This document shows, piece by piece, positions 20,868-31,501 of a DNA stretch of 64,000 bases. The notes beneath the pieces are model-generated. The model searched no databases. It saw nothing but the letters and a program-made list of their open reading frames with translations, and was not told the DNA's origin. A program made the position numbers and the translations under genes. The DNA is from Craspedostauros australis. Taxonomy: Eukaryota; Bacillariophyta; Bacillariophyceae; Mastogloiales; Achnanthaceae. Location of the stretch: NCBI GenBank assembly GCA_026770025.1, contig JAMXDE010000050.1:62001-126000 (forward strand). Reading direction: 5' to 3'. Position 1 is the stretch's first letter; every line of letters begins with the position of its first letter.

Positions 20868-21409
20868 AGTTGGTATTCCGTGTCTTTTGCACGTTATCAG
20901 GAGGATGGGCTGTCCTTCAACCGGTTTTGACGCCGTTTGATGTTGAGAACAAAGCTGTATCAGATGATGATGTAACTGTAGTAGACTCGGAAGTAAGCTG
21001 TGAAGATTGTTTCTGATTGCTTGTTTTATGTGTTAAGCTTACTGTTGACAGGACGATCGAGTAAAAGGGCAGGGTTCATGCTGTCGCGCTTTAGCCGTTT
21101 GTGTTGTACAGCAACATGTCGTGATGGTTCTGCACATTCACAGCTGTTCAGTATCCCCATCTGCAGAGCAGTACTTGGTCCATGGGTATGGATATGCTTC
21201 AAGATGCCTGCAGGATTTGCAAGATGGTTAGCTGAACAGGTGGTGTGGTTGCATGAGCTGGAGGGTGAGCAGAGCGTGGATTGTGGTTCAACTACACACC
21301 ATGCGCGCAGTAGCCTTTCATTGCAGTATCGGGTTTGGATACCGGGTACCGTGTACGCAACATGGACAATTGAGTCCCGGATGGATCCCGGATCATGTCT
21401 GTCCCAACT
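20868..21409 (-). repeat. Solo LTR of the E2 family, diverged
   Basis: AGTTGGTATTCCGTG...CTGTCCCAACT, 542 bp, aligns along its whole length with the 543-bp E2 LTRs but with many substitutions. There is no internal element sequence on either side. Flanks ATGTT (20863-20867) and ATGAC (21410-21414) share three of five bases and may be a decayed target duplication. It directly abuts the left end of the DNA transposon. Confidence 0.85.
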
Positions 21410-21411
21410 AT

Positions 21412-21567
21412 GACCCACTTGAGTGACGGGACCTGCAGTCGGTCCTGGGGGGGGGGGTGGGAAGATACGGGGCTTTCGACCAAGCCACCCACCTGTTCAT
21501 AAACTAGAAAAAATATAAGAATCATAGTGGACGCCGATTTTGGTTTAATGTCATATTTTAATTTTTA
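21412..21567 (+). repeat. Left terminal inverted repeat of the DNA transposon
   Basis: Contains GGGAAGATACGGGGCTTTCG and TATAAGAATCATAGTGGACG blocks that recur inverted at 26419-26543. The outer part with CAGTCGGTCCT recurs inverted at 27353-27387. It includes a run of 11 G not fully matched in the other end. Confidence 0.85.
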
Positions 21568-22298
21568 TGGACACCTCGATTTTGCCCTCATCTAGACACG
21601 ACTAGCGCACTACGGCCAGATTCGGTGTCTTGGTGCCTTGATTCGTGTCGCCAAAAGACAAATTATCGATGTCAATTGCAGGACTAATTTATTGTTTTAG
21701 TCCCTCCATTGCCGCTCTGACACGTTCCAACAATTGTGTCCTTACATTTTGTTCCATCAAGTCAGGAGATTCCGTATTTTCCTTCATTGTGTGTGTCTCG
21801 CACGCAATTCGCTCCGAGGCTTCGTTTTCTTCTTGTCGCAGCACGATTTCTTCCTCTTCTGATCTTGTTTGTTGTGCAGGCACGATTCCTGCATCAGCAT
21901 TGTTTGCGTTCGTTGGGAGTGGGGGAATTTTTGTGTTCGATGTGTTTGTTGCGTTCGTTGCGTTTCGTTTGATCGTACTTTCCGGGGTACGGATGTTCGT
22001 GGGCTTCGGTTTCGTGCGCTGATACAAAGCGGACATGTACTGCTTCACTCGCATTGGGTTCACGTGTACCTGTGCATACCAGTCAGTCTTCATTTCCGTG
22101 GTCTCCATGCACCGCTGGTATCCCTCGTACTCCGTTGGCCTGTTCTTCGGATCCGCGCGTGCCACTCTGCAAATCTCTTCCAGTACGTTCACAAGGCAGG
22201 GCGAATGGGCTCGTTTCGTTGTACAGGTTTTGCAGCCCAGCCAGGTTCAGCCAATCGCGGGTGTTCTGTTGTTGCTGTGGTGTCCTGTAGCATCGTAC
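21568..22298. other. Transposon 3' region, no confident gene
   Basis: A 167-codon minus-strand ORF (21689-22192) lies here and may be a decayed C-terminal part or a third reading frame of the element. It shows no recognisable motif. Confidence 0.35.
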
Positions 22299-24326
22299 TT
22301 ACATCAGGGGTCTCCAAGGCTGCCATGTTGATTGCTTTGAGGTACTCAGTGCCTTGCTTTCGGTGGCACTCTTCGCGAACCTGAGAGTCTTTTTCTCCTT
22401 CCTTGGTGATGTTGCTGCGAGTGGCTCCTGTGTGGACTGGTGTTCTATCATGATAGGAACGTCAGAATTCATGATGTTGTAGTCATTCCATTCGGCTTCC
22501 TCCACACATACTGGAGCAGTGACATTTGAAGCCGCAAGCAAGTCTGCGTAGCCGTTTCCGTGCCGGACCTTGTGGGTTGATCGCACATTCATGCCTTTTG
22601 CGCGGAACCTAATGCGTGAATTCGTCTTGTGCATCACACAGCGACCTTCCAAACCCGACGCGTCAACCAAGACAGTTGTAGTGCCTCTGATATTTCCCAT
22701 TTGCAATGCATCGAAGATTTCGTGTTCGGTTTGAATTTTACCGCCGTTTTGCATGTAGGATCGTAGTACGATAGTAATGTAGGCGAAGTGAGTGTCGATT
22801 TGCCCTTTGCCGGTTTTGGTTTCTGTGTAGATCCAAACAATGAATTGGGGAAGCCCTTTGGCTGCCGCGTCCTTGTTAATCCATGATGAGACAAGCGCGA
22901 TATGCTCGTGGCTGGCGAAGCAGCCCGCGTTGTCCAACTGCAGGATAATTTCTGTCACTGATGGTAGGAGATCGCGTACCTTCTTCTGGATGATTTTGAG
23001 TAGTCCTCCAACTTGAAGCGTGTCTTGGGTGGGACAGCCATGAACAATTATGTCCACAAAGCGATAGGTGAATTCGCCATTTTTGCAAGTGACAATCATG
23101 ACACCAAGCATCGACATGCCCTTCTTGCCCCAATGCTCTGTCTGCGATTATCCTTGTGCCGTCGGCAGAATCTTCTGCTTATGGTCGATGACGACATAGG
23201 CGCACTTATCGTTGTTGTTGATCTTGGCCTTGTACTTGTTCATCTGATCGAATTGAACCTTTGCTCGAACTCAGTGTGCCATGTACACAGTGATCTCGTT
23301 GTTGAAGCCCGGTACCACTTCCAGCATCGTGTGTAGTTCATCTGCGTGGTCGCTTAGATGATTGGCCTTGAGCGTCTCGATGAATGGTGCGACGCAATCA
23401 TCCATGAAGCGCATCACTTGTCCACATCTGTCGCATACTTTGCCTTGTTGATCGTGGGCAATGAGAGGAAGGGCGTTGGTATCACACTCTGTGGTTGCTG
23501 TAGGAGGATCAATGACCGCGCATGTCGTGTTGGTGCTGGCAGGCGCTGTTGTGTTTTCGGTGCTGAATGTAGACTTAGCCTGCTCCCTTTTTGAATCCTT
23601 GCGAAGGGCGAAATGAGCGCAGTGCATCGGGTCTTCTTCGCACTTGATCTGCATGTGCGACGCGGTATACTCCCACTTGAGGAATGTGATCATAAGGTCC
23701 AGATCGCGCAACAATGTCTCACAGGTTTGAATATGCTCCACGGTTAGGTCGTCGTGTCCGTCATCACCGTTGAATGAATCCTCGAGTAGGGTGTTCAAGC
23801 GCACGAGCATCTCCTTCAGCGTCTTTGTTGCCATCCAGAAGTAGTTTTCAAAAGAGGAGAGACCAGTAATAACTTTGCCTCTGCATGTGAGCAGGCCTGC
23901 CATTGCTTGGAATGCTGGCTCGCTGACTGGATTGTTCATCATAGTCTTGTACATGTGGAACAGCTCGCCCACACTCGTTCCGCCACGTTCGAATACTGGC
24001 ATGTTTTCAAATATCACCCCTCCCCACTTGATGCTGTGACAAAGGCCTGGCTTGTATGTGGTTGTGTTGCTGATGAAGGACACCACACTGGCCAAGCTGT
24101 ATGCGCTGACGCGATAGTCGTGAACAGCAGCACCAAGCACGTTGCCCTCGCACAAGAGCTCGTAGTAGTTGCGCAGAGTGAGGAGCTGGCCCTGCGTGAT
24201 GGTGTATTGCTCTGGCAAGAGGCCAAGACGCTGAACGTCAGGAAGTTCGCTCTTGTGTCGCCAGAGGAGGTTAGTACATTGGCGTGACGAGGCAGACATG
24301 GCAAGAATGCACCTTGCTATCAACAT
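22299..24326 (-). pseudogene. DDE-type transposase with two in-frame stops
   Basis: Two ORFs in one frame (23271-24326, 351 aa; 22299-23117, 272 aa) belong to one protein broken by TGA at 23271-23273 and TAA at 23148-23150. Between and after them the frame reads KCAYVVIDHKQKILP, QTEHWGKKGMSMLGVMIV, ILQLDNAGCFASHEHIA and TGKGQIDTHFAYI. These give plausible catalytic acidic residues at VIDH, QLDN and GQID. The upstream half has a CDRCGQVMRFMDD Cys pair and helical segments. The motifs recall large, poorly classified transposase-like proteins found in algae and invertebrates; I cannot name the superfamily with confidence. It lies inside the inverted repeats, which supports the transposase call. 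Confidence 0.65.
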
Positions 24327-24944
24327 CTAGATGGAAATTAGGTACCCATCTCCCATGACTGAAACGTGATTCACTATTCTTTTGATTCGACTCGATTTGA
24401 GAGTATAGTCGAGTGAGTCTTGATACACGATTGATATTCGGTCACTACGGTCATCGAACATGACGTAGGCACTGACATCATCGTGTGACGTCAGAGGATC
24501 GGTCATTGTGATCCTCGGAATCGAGATTATGTTTTAGTCATGGTACGCTGACCTGTCTAGCCATGCCAAGTGCATCATCGAGCACGTGGCAACAATACTT
24601 AGGATCCAGAACAACATCGTCAGGGGTGATGCATGCACCCCACCGACGTAGACGGATCAATCCATATGTGATCAAACAGAGATCAAGACCAGACAAGATC
24701 AGACAGAGATGAAGAAAGACCAATGGTGGAGATAACACGAGATATCGTGTAGATCAACATGCCATCTTGGGCAATGTTTTAGAAAAGACTGCGAGAGAAA
24801 CCACGAGGTAATCGAGCAGCACGTTAGCAACCGTGCAATAGGCACCATCATTAGAAATAGGAGATCATCATCTCATAATCCAAACTCAATCATCAATTGA
24901 ACACAACCTATTAGAACAACAACAAACACCAAACATCTCCAACT
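24327..24944. other. Spacer between the two transposon ORFs
   Basis: AT-richer, with palindromic GTGACGTCA-type elements around 24455-24495. It may hold an intron or the promoter of the transposase. No ORF of note. Confidence 0.4.
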
Positions 24945-26075
24945 TCACCTATCGGATTGATCACCCAGGCGGCGTAGTAAGTGCAGTGTTTGGTGCTCTT
25001 TTCCTGTGTGTAATTGCTGATTATCACTTGCTGTGCGTGCAATGTTCTTCTCGCCGACGAGGCAAATCGTGTAGAGGTTGGGAGCCAGCTTGATAGGCAG
25101 CAAGTCTACCCCCGCGCGCACGAATGCCACCACCTGTTCCATTTGAGGAACTGGCAAGTTCATTGCCGGAATCAGCGCTTTCCACAGCGCATTGGAGGCC
25201 ACCGCGAAGATCTTCTTCGCTTTGCTCCACACTTGCTTGTCGGATTTGCGCCCCAATACAAATCCGCAACGAGGAAAGTCAGCCAGCACAGTCGCAAGGC
25301 GTTTCACTCCGAGCTCCTGCAAGACCCCATCCATAGTTTGAAACGCATCTGTCTTGTTCATGTTGTGCTTGGGTTGGAATCTTCCGGAGATAGATTTCCC
25401 GCTCTTGACTTTCTTGCGTCCGTTGGGGCGGAAGGCTTTGTCGTCGTCAGCCTTGCGGCGTTGCATGCGCTTGCCTTTCGTTGCTGGTTTGGATAGCCGG
25501 TGCGGGAAGGGGTGCGGGAAGGAGTGGGGGAAAGCTCCAAGAGTCGGGACGCAGAGTTTGACCTGCACTTTTGTCCCCGCATTGGAGCCCTGTCCAAAGG
25601 CCTGCACTGTGACCTTGGAGGTGTCAAGAATCATGCCGTTGTCGGTGGTGATGTGCACGCGAACGAAGAGTACCTTGTTGGTTGCATGGAGTGTGCGATT
25701 CTGGTTGTTGTTGGTTTGGATCTGAACGTCACACTCGTAGTCGAAGGTCGCGCCTTTCAGCACAGGAGGCAAAAGCTTGTCTGTTGTAGATGTCGTAATG
25801 TGCTGCTTACCATCTACATCCAGTGGAGGCAACAGCTTCTCAGCAGCAGATGGCGCAAACAGTTCTTTGCAATCAATTGGATCGGATGGGAAGGGGCGCA
25901 CGGATGGAGAGGATGGCAAACGCTTCTTCTTGGAGGGAGAAGGATTGGCGTCCTTCGACGCAGCTTTCGAGGTAGAGACAGGCATGATGCTGATTGGTAC
26001 TGATGGGTAGATGGAGAAGACTACTAGTGATGGAAGTGAACTGAGCAGGAGGGATGCAAGAACGTGACGATACAA
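24945..26075 (-). CDS. Second protein of the DNA transposon, function unknown
   Basis: 376 residues from the first Met; MPVSTSKAASKDANPSPSKK at residue 31 is a better-looking start (25985). The N-terminal 60 residues are Ser/Pro/Lys-rich, the middle has basic clusters resembling nuclear localisation signals (KGKRMQRRKADDDK, GRKKVKSGK), and the C-terminal half is mixed alpha/beta (VLADFPRCGFVLGRKSDKQV). No known domain recognised. Its place inside the inverted repeats, upstream of and co-directional with the transposase, suggests a DNA-binding or accessory protein, or an N-terminal exon of the transposase itself. The ORF is uninterrupted although the transposase is dead. Confidence 0.55.
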   Translation of the reverse strand: MYRHVLASLLLSSLPSLVVFSIYPSVPISIMPVSTSKAASKDANPSPSKKKRLPSSPSVRPFPSDPIDCKELFAPSAAEKLLPPLDVDGKQHITTSTTDKLLPPVLKGATFDYECDVQIQTNNNQNRTLHATNKVLFVRVHITTDNGMILDTSKVTVQAFGQGSNAGTKVQVKLCVPTLGAFPHSFPHPFPHRLSKPATKGKRMQRRKADDDKAFRPNGRKKVKSGKSISGRFQPKHNMNKTDAFQTMDGVLQELGVKRLATVLADFPRCGFVLGRKSDKQVWSKAKKIFAVASNALWKALIPAMNLPVPQMEQVVAFVRAGVDLLPIKLAPNLYTICLVGEKNIARTASDNQQLHTGKEHQTLHLLRRLGDQSDR

Positions 26076-26418
26076 ACACTACATGAACATGCAACAAGCA
26101 CCGCACACCACCACGAAAAGCAAAACGCGATTTGGTGGCAAAATGTGAGGAGATTTGTGGCATGTGACGAGAGTCAAATTTCGAATTTGAATGGTAACGT
26201 CTAATAACGGTTTGATATTTCAAAAACGTGCTCCGACAAGTTGAACAATGGCGTCGCTGAAATGTCAAATTCCGTACGCAACCCGTCAAAAAAAGTTCTT
26301 TCCCGAACGTGTCTGGACACATTGCGTTCTTTGCATCGGAAAAGCTAATCAATGCCTTGCAATCATGACGGAGCAGTGTTCATATTCGACCAAGAGGACC
26401 GTAAATCTACAAAGGTGG
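26076..26418. other. Transposon 5' region, no gene
   Basis: About 340 bp between the second ORF and the right inverted repeat, presumably its promoter. No convincing ORF. Confidence 0.45.
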
Positions 26419-26543
26419 ATAAAAATTAAAATTAGACATTAAACCAAAATCGGCGTCCACTATGATTCTTATATTTTGTTCTAGTTTATGAATATGTGGG
26501 TTGCTTGGTCGAAAGCCCCGTATCTTCCCACCCCCTCAGGACC
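26419..26543 (-). repeat. Right terminal inverted repeat, inner part
   Basis: Inverted match to 21450-21567. Its outermost bases AGGACC (26538-26543) are duplicated at 27353-27358 by the solo LTR insertion. Confidence 0.85.
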
Positions 26544-27104
26544 TGTCGAGATGTACATGCGAATATATGTCAAGATGTACGTGTATATGTGCATCGTTCA
26601 CCCGCTATTCTCTCATACGCACTTGGACGGTATAACTACATTCGTATCAATAGTATACTGTGATTCGTCAGAATTACAGGGGAAATGGAACACACGAAAA
26701 GGGGCAAGATTTCTGGAGGAAATTTGCAAATAACGATTTCTGGGAGAATTGGAAGATCGTCCGTCCATCCATCAATGGTACCAAGAGAATCTCGAGGTAC
26801 TTCCCAACTAAACCTCAGATGACGATATCATCTGACAGACTACTGCATCACCAATGGAACGTGACATCTGGAGAGCAGAGGGACGCCTACTGACGTCGAC
26901 AGGATGTCAACATGTCACCACGTCGACAGCTGTCTCCAAGTCAGAGCAGGAGGCAAAGATACGATGACCCATGAAGATCATGGATACTGAAGGTGAACTT
27001 CAAATGGTAAGTAATCATGGAGTAGAAGCCAGTACTGAATGAACGGAGTGTCGAATGCGGAGCACGCATCGAACACGGAGTATCATGTAGCATGAGCACA
27101 TGAT

Positions 27105-27144
<40 letters not shown>

Positions 27145-27352
27145 CAGAGAGGAGCGAGAGAGGATCTCGCCTACCGACTCATAGTCGGAGACCGAATCTA
27201 CGAAACAGATTGAAGCACCGAGAGCATCGGGCAAGAGAACGAACGGACACCGAGAGTATCGGAGTGCCAACGTAATGAAATAGCAAACAGACGACTATCA
27301 ACCAACACCATCTTCCACGATCGTAGGTTACCGTGAGCGGAACTTGCCAACA
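26544..27352 (+). repeat. Solo LTR of the E4 family, opposite orientation
   Basis: About 809 bp starting TGTCGAGATGTAC and ending CTTGCCAACA, the reverse complement of the E4 LTRs with moderate divergence. It is flanked by the 6-bp duplication AGGACC (26538-26543 and 27353-27358). A (GA)n run lies at about 27110-27140. It interrupts the DNA transposon inverted repeat and is therefore younger than that transposon. Confidence 0.9.
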
Positions 27353-27387
27353 AGGACCGACTGCAGGTCCCATCACTCAAGTGGGTC
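27353..27387 (-). repeat. Right terminal inverted repeat, outer part
   Basis: AGGACCGACTGCAGGTCCCA and onward to GTGGGTC is the inverted copy of 21412-21446 with about one mismatch. It marks the outer end of the DNA transposon. Confidence 0.8.
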
Positions 27388-27394
27388 TTACAAA

Positions 27395-28094
27395 GACACT
27401 CTGATCCTCTTGGTGTCTCTTGTTCTCTTGCCTGATGCTCTTGGCACGTCTCTCTCGTTGGTCCGACTATGAGTCAGTACGCGAGATCCTCTCTCGCTGT
27501 TGCTCTCTCTCTCAATATTGCGTGTTCACTCCAAGCGACATTCCGTACTTGACGTGCACTCCACATGCAGCATACTTCGTCGTCTTGTACTCCATTGGCC
27601 CATTTCACCACAAGTAGTCGCCAATACTCCCACACTGCTCTCCTCCTTGCATACTGACAATTTCGATGTCCTTCGGTCATCGAATCTTCGCTTCCTTGAT
27701 CTGATGTTGAGACAGATGTCAACATGGTGACACCTTGACATCTTGTCGATGTCAGCTGTTGGTTCCACGGTCCTTCTGATTCCACATTCCATTGATGATG
27801 CAATGGTCTGGCAGATGATATTGTCATCTGAGGATTAGTTAGGAGGTACATCGAGCTTCGCTCGATACCATACATTTCCATTGATGGATGGACAGATGAT
27901 GTTCCTGATGCTATCAGAAATCATTGATTGCAAATTTGCTCCAGAAATTCTGCTCATTTTCATGTGGTCAATTTGATGACGTGATTTTAACAAATCACAG
28001 CATACTATTGACATGAATGTAGTTTTACCATCTGTACATGAGTATAAGAGAATAACGGGTGAACGATGCACATGCACGCATGTACATCCCGACA
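27395..28094 (-). repeat. Old, diverged E4-family LTR, 5' part missing
   Basis: It follows the order of the E4 LTR (GATCCTCTTGGTG, CCGACTATGAGTCAGTACGCG, CATTGATGATGCAATGGT, CAAATTTGCTCCAGAAATTC, GAATAACGGGTGAACGATGC) and ends CATCCCGACA, with many substitutions. Roughly the first 95 bp are absent at the junction with the DNA transposon, which suggests the transposon inserted here. The missing piece was not found on the transposon's other side. Confidence 0.75.
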
Positions 28095-28765
28095 TCCCTC
28101 TGACGCCAGTCACTTTGCATCAGAACATCATGGACAAAGGGGATGCAGCACAGTACAAGCAGTGCCAGCTTGGTGATGGTCCACCCTCGGAGCAGGGTCC
28201 CAGTATTATCGCCGACTCTTCAGGCGGTCTCTGCACGCTCGCACATGCCCGCATGAGCGGATGAGAATGATAAACCAAGTTATTACACATATGAAACCCA
28301 AATTGAGGCGTAAGAGCCATAAAGATGCAGATTATGAGTCTTAACATGGCGTACGAGTCTCTGCAGTTGCTCTGCTCCTGGCTTCCCTTTGATTGACGTC
28401 TGTGTTCATATTGTAACGCCGTTTCAACGGTTTCACATGTATCTCTGCTTGCTGAATCGGAGTCTGATTCTGAGTCGAGCTGAAACATGCCAGCCGTTCT
28501 TCCTGACATAGAATCAGACCGACATGCGCAACGCTAATATAACGTCCACTCAAATTCAAATTATTGCTTGAAGACAGACCAGGGTTACGCGGGACTCGAT
28601 TCGAAACGTCATTAGGATATATTGGCGTTCTGTTTGTCGCTTTTATCCATGACTAATCCAAGTACCGGACGGTCCAGGGCGCTATGCTTTGCCAGCGCAA
28701 AGTTGGAAAATATCGATAGAGCACGAACCAGAGCATGCTGGTATATGTGGTTGTGTATGTGATGA
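28095..28765. other. Spacer with no confident gene
   Basis: It begins with a possible decayed element end (TCCCTCTGACGCC, purine-rich on the minus strand). The rest shows short ORFs on both strands without motifs. The last 100 bp should be the 3' UTR of the interrupted host gene. Confidence 0.4.
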
Positions 28766-30688
28766 TTAGACAACTTTGCAGGCAGATTGGACTGGTCCAG
28801 GGCAATCCGTGGCTGCGTCGTCGATTTCGTACGTTTCTGTGTCTGAGGTACACAATGGTCCTTGGGCACATTGAAAGCAGTTGGAGCCTGTTGTGCAGAC
28901 TCCTGCTCTGATGATGATGTCATTGGTCGCACTGTCACTGTTGCCAATTCTACTGCACGAGCCGCTGCCCGGGCACGCATCGGCTTCGACGATTACGTCT
29001 CCTTCCAATTTGTTCCCAGCGTGCAACGAGTAGCAAGTGAAACGCCCTCTGCATGAATTCTTTCCGATAAAGACACTTGCCACGATCGGTGTCATGGTTG
29101 CAGACCCTTGGTTGCTGCGGTTAGCAATTCTTGAGCATGAAGAGTATGAATCGCATGCTCCTTCTTCCACTCTTACATTGCCAAAGATGTCCCTTCCAAG
29201 ACTGTTGCAACTCAGATCTGCAAGGCAAGTCCCTGGTCCGATCACCTCGAATCCGACTTCGACACCAGCAGCTGGCTGATCTGGGTTGAACCTGCCCAAC
29301 TCAAAGCAGGCACCACGTCCCTTGCAACTGTCAAGAATGATTGCGTTGGGACGTGTGAATCCGCAAACGCTCCTTCCGATGCATGACCCTGAGCTCACTG
29401 TCATGACACCACCATCAACAGAGTTAGTGATGCAAGCATTACTACCACTGCAGCATGAGCCATTGCACGCACTCGTCACCACAGACGCACTTCCAGTGAA
29501 GAGCTTCGTGTTCTCCTTCGCGATCGCCAACAATGCGGTGGTCACACTTTCGTCGTTCTTGATCTTGTCAAAGCGTTCCTGTGCCACCTCTAACGTCACA
29601 GGCTGTGGAGGGTTCGCATCATTGCATCCAAAGATGCTCTTGGCCATCTTGCGCTTCCCCTCATCAGCCAGAGCATCAACCATGGAGACAAAGTCCGCGC
29701 ATATGCCTGTTGCACCATCGCACAATATGTCGCCATCGATGGGGTTGGACATGGATGCGCCGTTACCCGGTGTTGAGAGACATCCTACGGTGAAGGATGC
29801 TGGGGTGACAGTTGGACTACTTGTTCTTGTAGGGTATTGCGAAGGCTGTGAGCTTGATGACGGCATGTCAGATGGTTGGGTGGATGGGAGTGCGGACGGC
29901 TGTGTAGATTCGGACGGCAGTTGGGAAGGCTGCACGGATGGAAGGTCGGAGGGCTGTGCGGACGGTTCCTCGGACGGGATTTGCGACGGACTGCTCGACG
30001 GGAGCGAGCTCGGGATATCTGATGGCATCGCAGACGGAACCCGCGATGGAGCATCTGACGGAAGACTCGAAGGCTTCTGGGATGGCGAATTGGTTGGGGC
30101 GCTGGTTGGACTGGACGTGAGAGGTGTTGGGAAAGGAGTTGGAGAGAAAGTTGGACAGTCTGTGGGAAATGTGTCCTTGCCAATACAGTACTCATCCACC
30201 TTGTCACCAGTAGGATTGTTGTTGGTGTCGTTGCCTCCCTTTGGGCAGGCCCCATCGACATTGCTGATGATGTAGACTTCGTCGGAGGCGCACTCCGTCT
30301 TTGTCATGCATCCCTTGCAGCCTTCGACACTGCTACATCCGCCCGGAGGGACTACGAGGTCGGTTCTCATCCTGTCACTGAAGCCCATCTTCTCGCATGA
30401 CCCATCAGCAGCACAACCACCAGAAACAATGGTCAGGCTGCCTGCATACTTGCCAGCAGTACCATGGTTGACAGTGGAATGGGCATCCTTGCAGGCGTTG
30501 CTGCCAACGCACGCGTTCGGGCCAATGTCAATGTGGCTGCGGAAGCGAAAGGATGGTGCTGATTGCTCCACACGACGGCCAGCTGCATTGCATGCGTTGG
30601 ATCCGATACATGCACCGGTCTGGATGGTGACATCACCATGAGAACGACGCCCCACTCCCTCACAAGATTGAGGGGTGGTGCATGCCAT
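28766..30688 (-). pseudogene. C-terminal two thirds of a secreted cysteine-rich PSxxPS protein (split by E4)
   Basis: 640 residues that join in frame to the N-terminal part at 38568-39524 once E4 and one target copy are removed, giving about 957 residues in all. In order: repeats of the form GACIGSNAC/ GGCAADGSC (Gly-Cys-x-Gly...-Cys, likely short beta turns); a Thr/Pro/Ser spacer rising into about 20 PSxxPS units (SQKPSSLPSDAPSRVPS...); a helical block with conserved Cys (CLSTPGNG..., FVSMVDALADEGKRK); a CCSGSNAC motif; and further SCxGxxxC repeats to the C-terminus. PSxxPS tracts are typical of diatom cell-surface and secreted proteins. A wall or extracellular role is inference. As it stands this fragment lacks a start codon and signal peptide. 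Confidence 0.8.
30683..30688. repeat. Target-site duplication of E4, left copy (TGCCAT)
   Basis: The same six bases lie at 38568-38573 on the other side of E4. Removing one copy with E4 restores the host frame. Confidence 0.85.
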
Positions 30689-31481
30689 TGTTGGCAAGTT
30701 CCGCTCACGGTAACCTACGATCGTGGAAGATGGTGGTGGTTGATAGTCGTCTGTTTGCTATTTCATTAGTTGGCTGCTCCGATCCTCTCAATGTACACCA
30801 GTTGTCTTGCCCGATGCTCTCGGCGCTTCAATCTGTTTCGTAGATTCAGTCTCCGACTATGAGTCGGTACGCGAGATCCTCTCTCGCTCCTCTCTGTATT
30901 CTCTCTCTCTCTCTCTTAGCATCGTGTGCTTGTGCTACACGATACTCCGTGTTCGATGCATACTCCGCATTCGACACTCCATTCATTCAGTACTGGCTCC
31001 TACTCCATGAGTACTTACCATTTGAAGTTCACCTTCAGTATCCATGATCTTCATGGGTCATCGGATCTTCGCCTCCTGCTCTGACTTGGAGACAGATGTC
31101 GACGTGGTGACATGATGACATCCTGTCGACGTCAGTAGACGTCCTTCTGCTCTCCAGATGTCACGTTCCATTGGTGATGCAGCAGCCTGTCAGATGATAT
31201 CGTCATCTGAGGTTTAGTTGGGAAGTACCTTGAGATTCTCTTGGTACCATTGATGGATGGACGGACGATCTTCCAATTCTCTCAGAAATCGTCATTTGCA
31301 AATTTCCTCCAGAAATCTTGCCCCTTTTCATGTGTTCCATTTCCGCTGTAATTCTGACGAATCCCAGCATACTATTGATACGAATGTAGTTATACCGTCC
31401 AAGTGCGTATGAGAGAATAGCGGGTGAACGATGCACATATACACGTACATCTTGACATATATTCGCATGTACATCTCGACA
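30689..31481 (-). repeat. E4 3' LTR
   Basis: 793 bp. From about 31185 to its end it matches the other E4 LTR almost perfectly. Its first 490 bp carry clusters of differences, densest at 30770-30815. It contains the palindrome-like CAGATGATATCGTCATCTG (31191-31209) and a CT run near 30900. Confidence 0.92.
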
Positions 31482-31501
31482 CCCTTCCTGTGTGCATTCG
31501 G

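Larger units (their letters stand above)
21412..27387 (-). mobile_element. DNA transposon with long terminal inverted repeats, disrupted by a solo LTR
   Basis: The left end (GACCCACTTGAGTGACGGG..., 21412-21567) is the inverted copy of the right end: 26419-26543 followed, after removal of the inserted solo LTR 26544-27352 and one target copy, by 27359-27387. The inverted repeats are about 155 bp with few mismatches. The interior holds two minus-strand coding regions: a second-protein ORF (24945-26075) and a DDE-type transposase with two in-frame stops (22299-24326). The element appears to have landed within an older E4-family LTR, whose remainder starts just to the right. A clear target duplication could not be identified. 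Superfamily uncertain. Confidence 0.75.

Noticed and set aside
27103-27141. GA microsatellite as a regulatory GAGA element
   Set aside because: It is a part of the E4-family LTR that varies in length between copies; no evidence for function.
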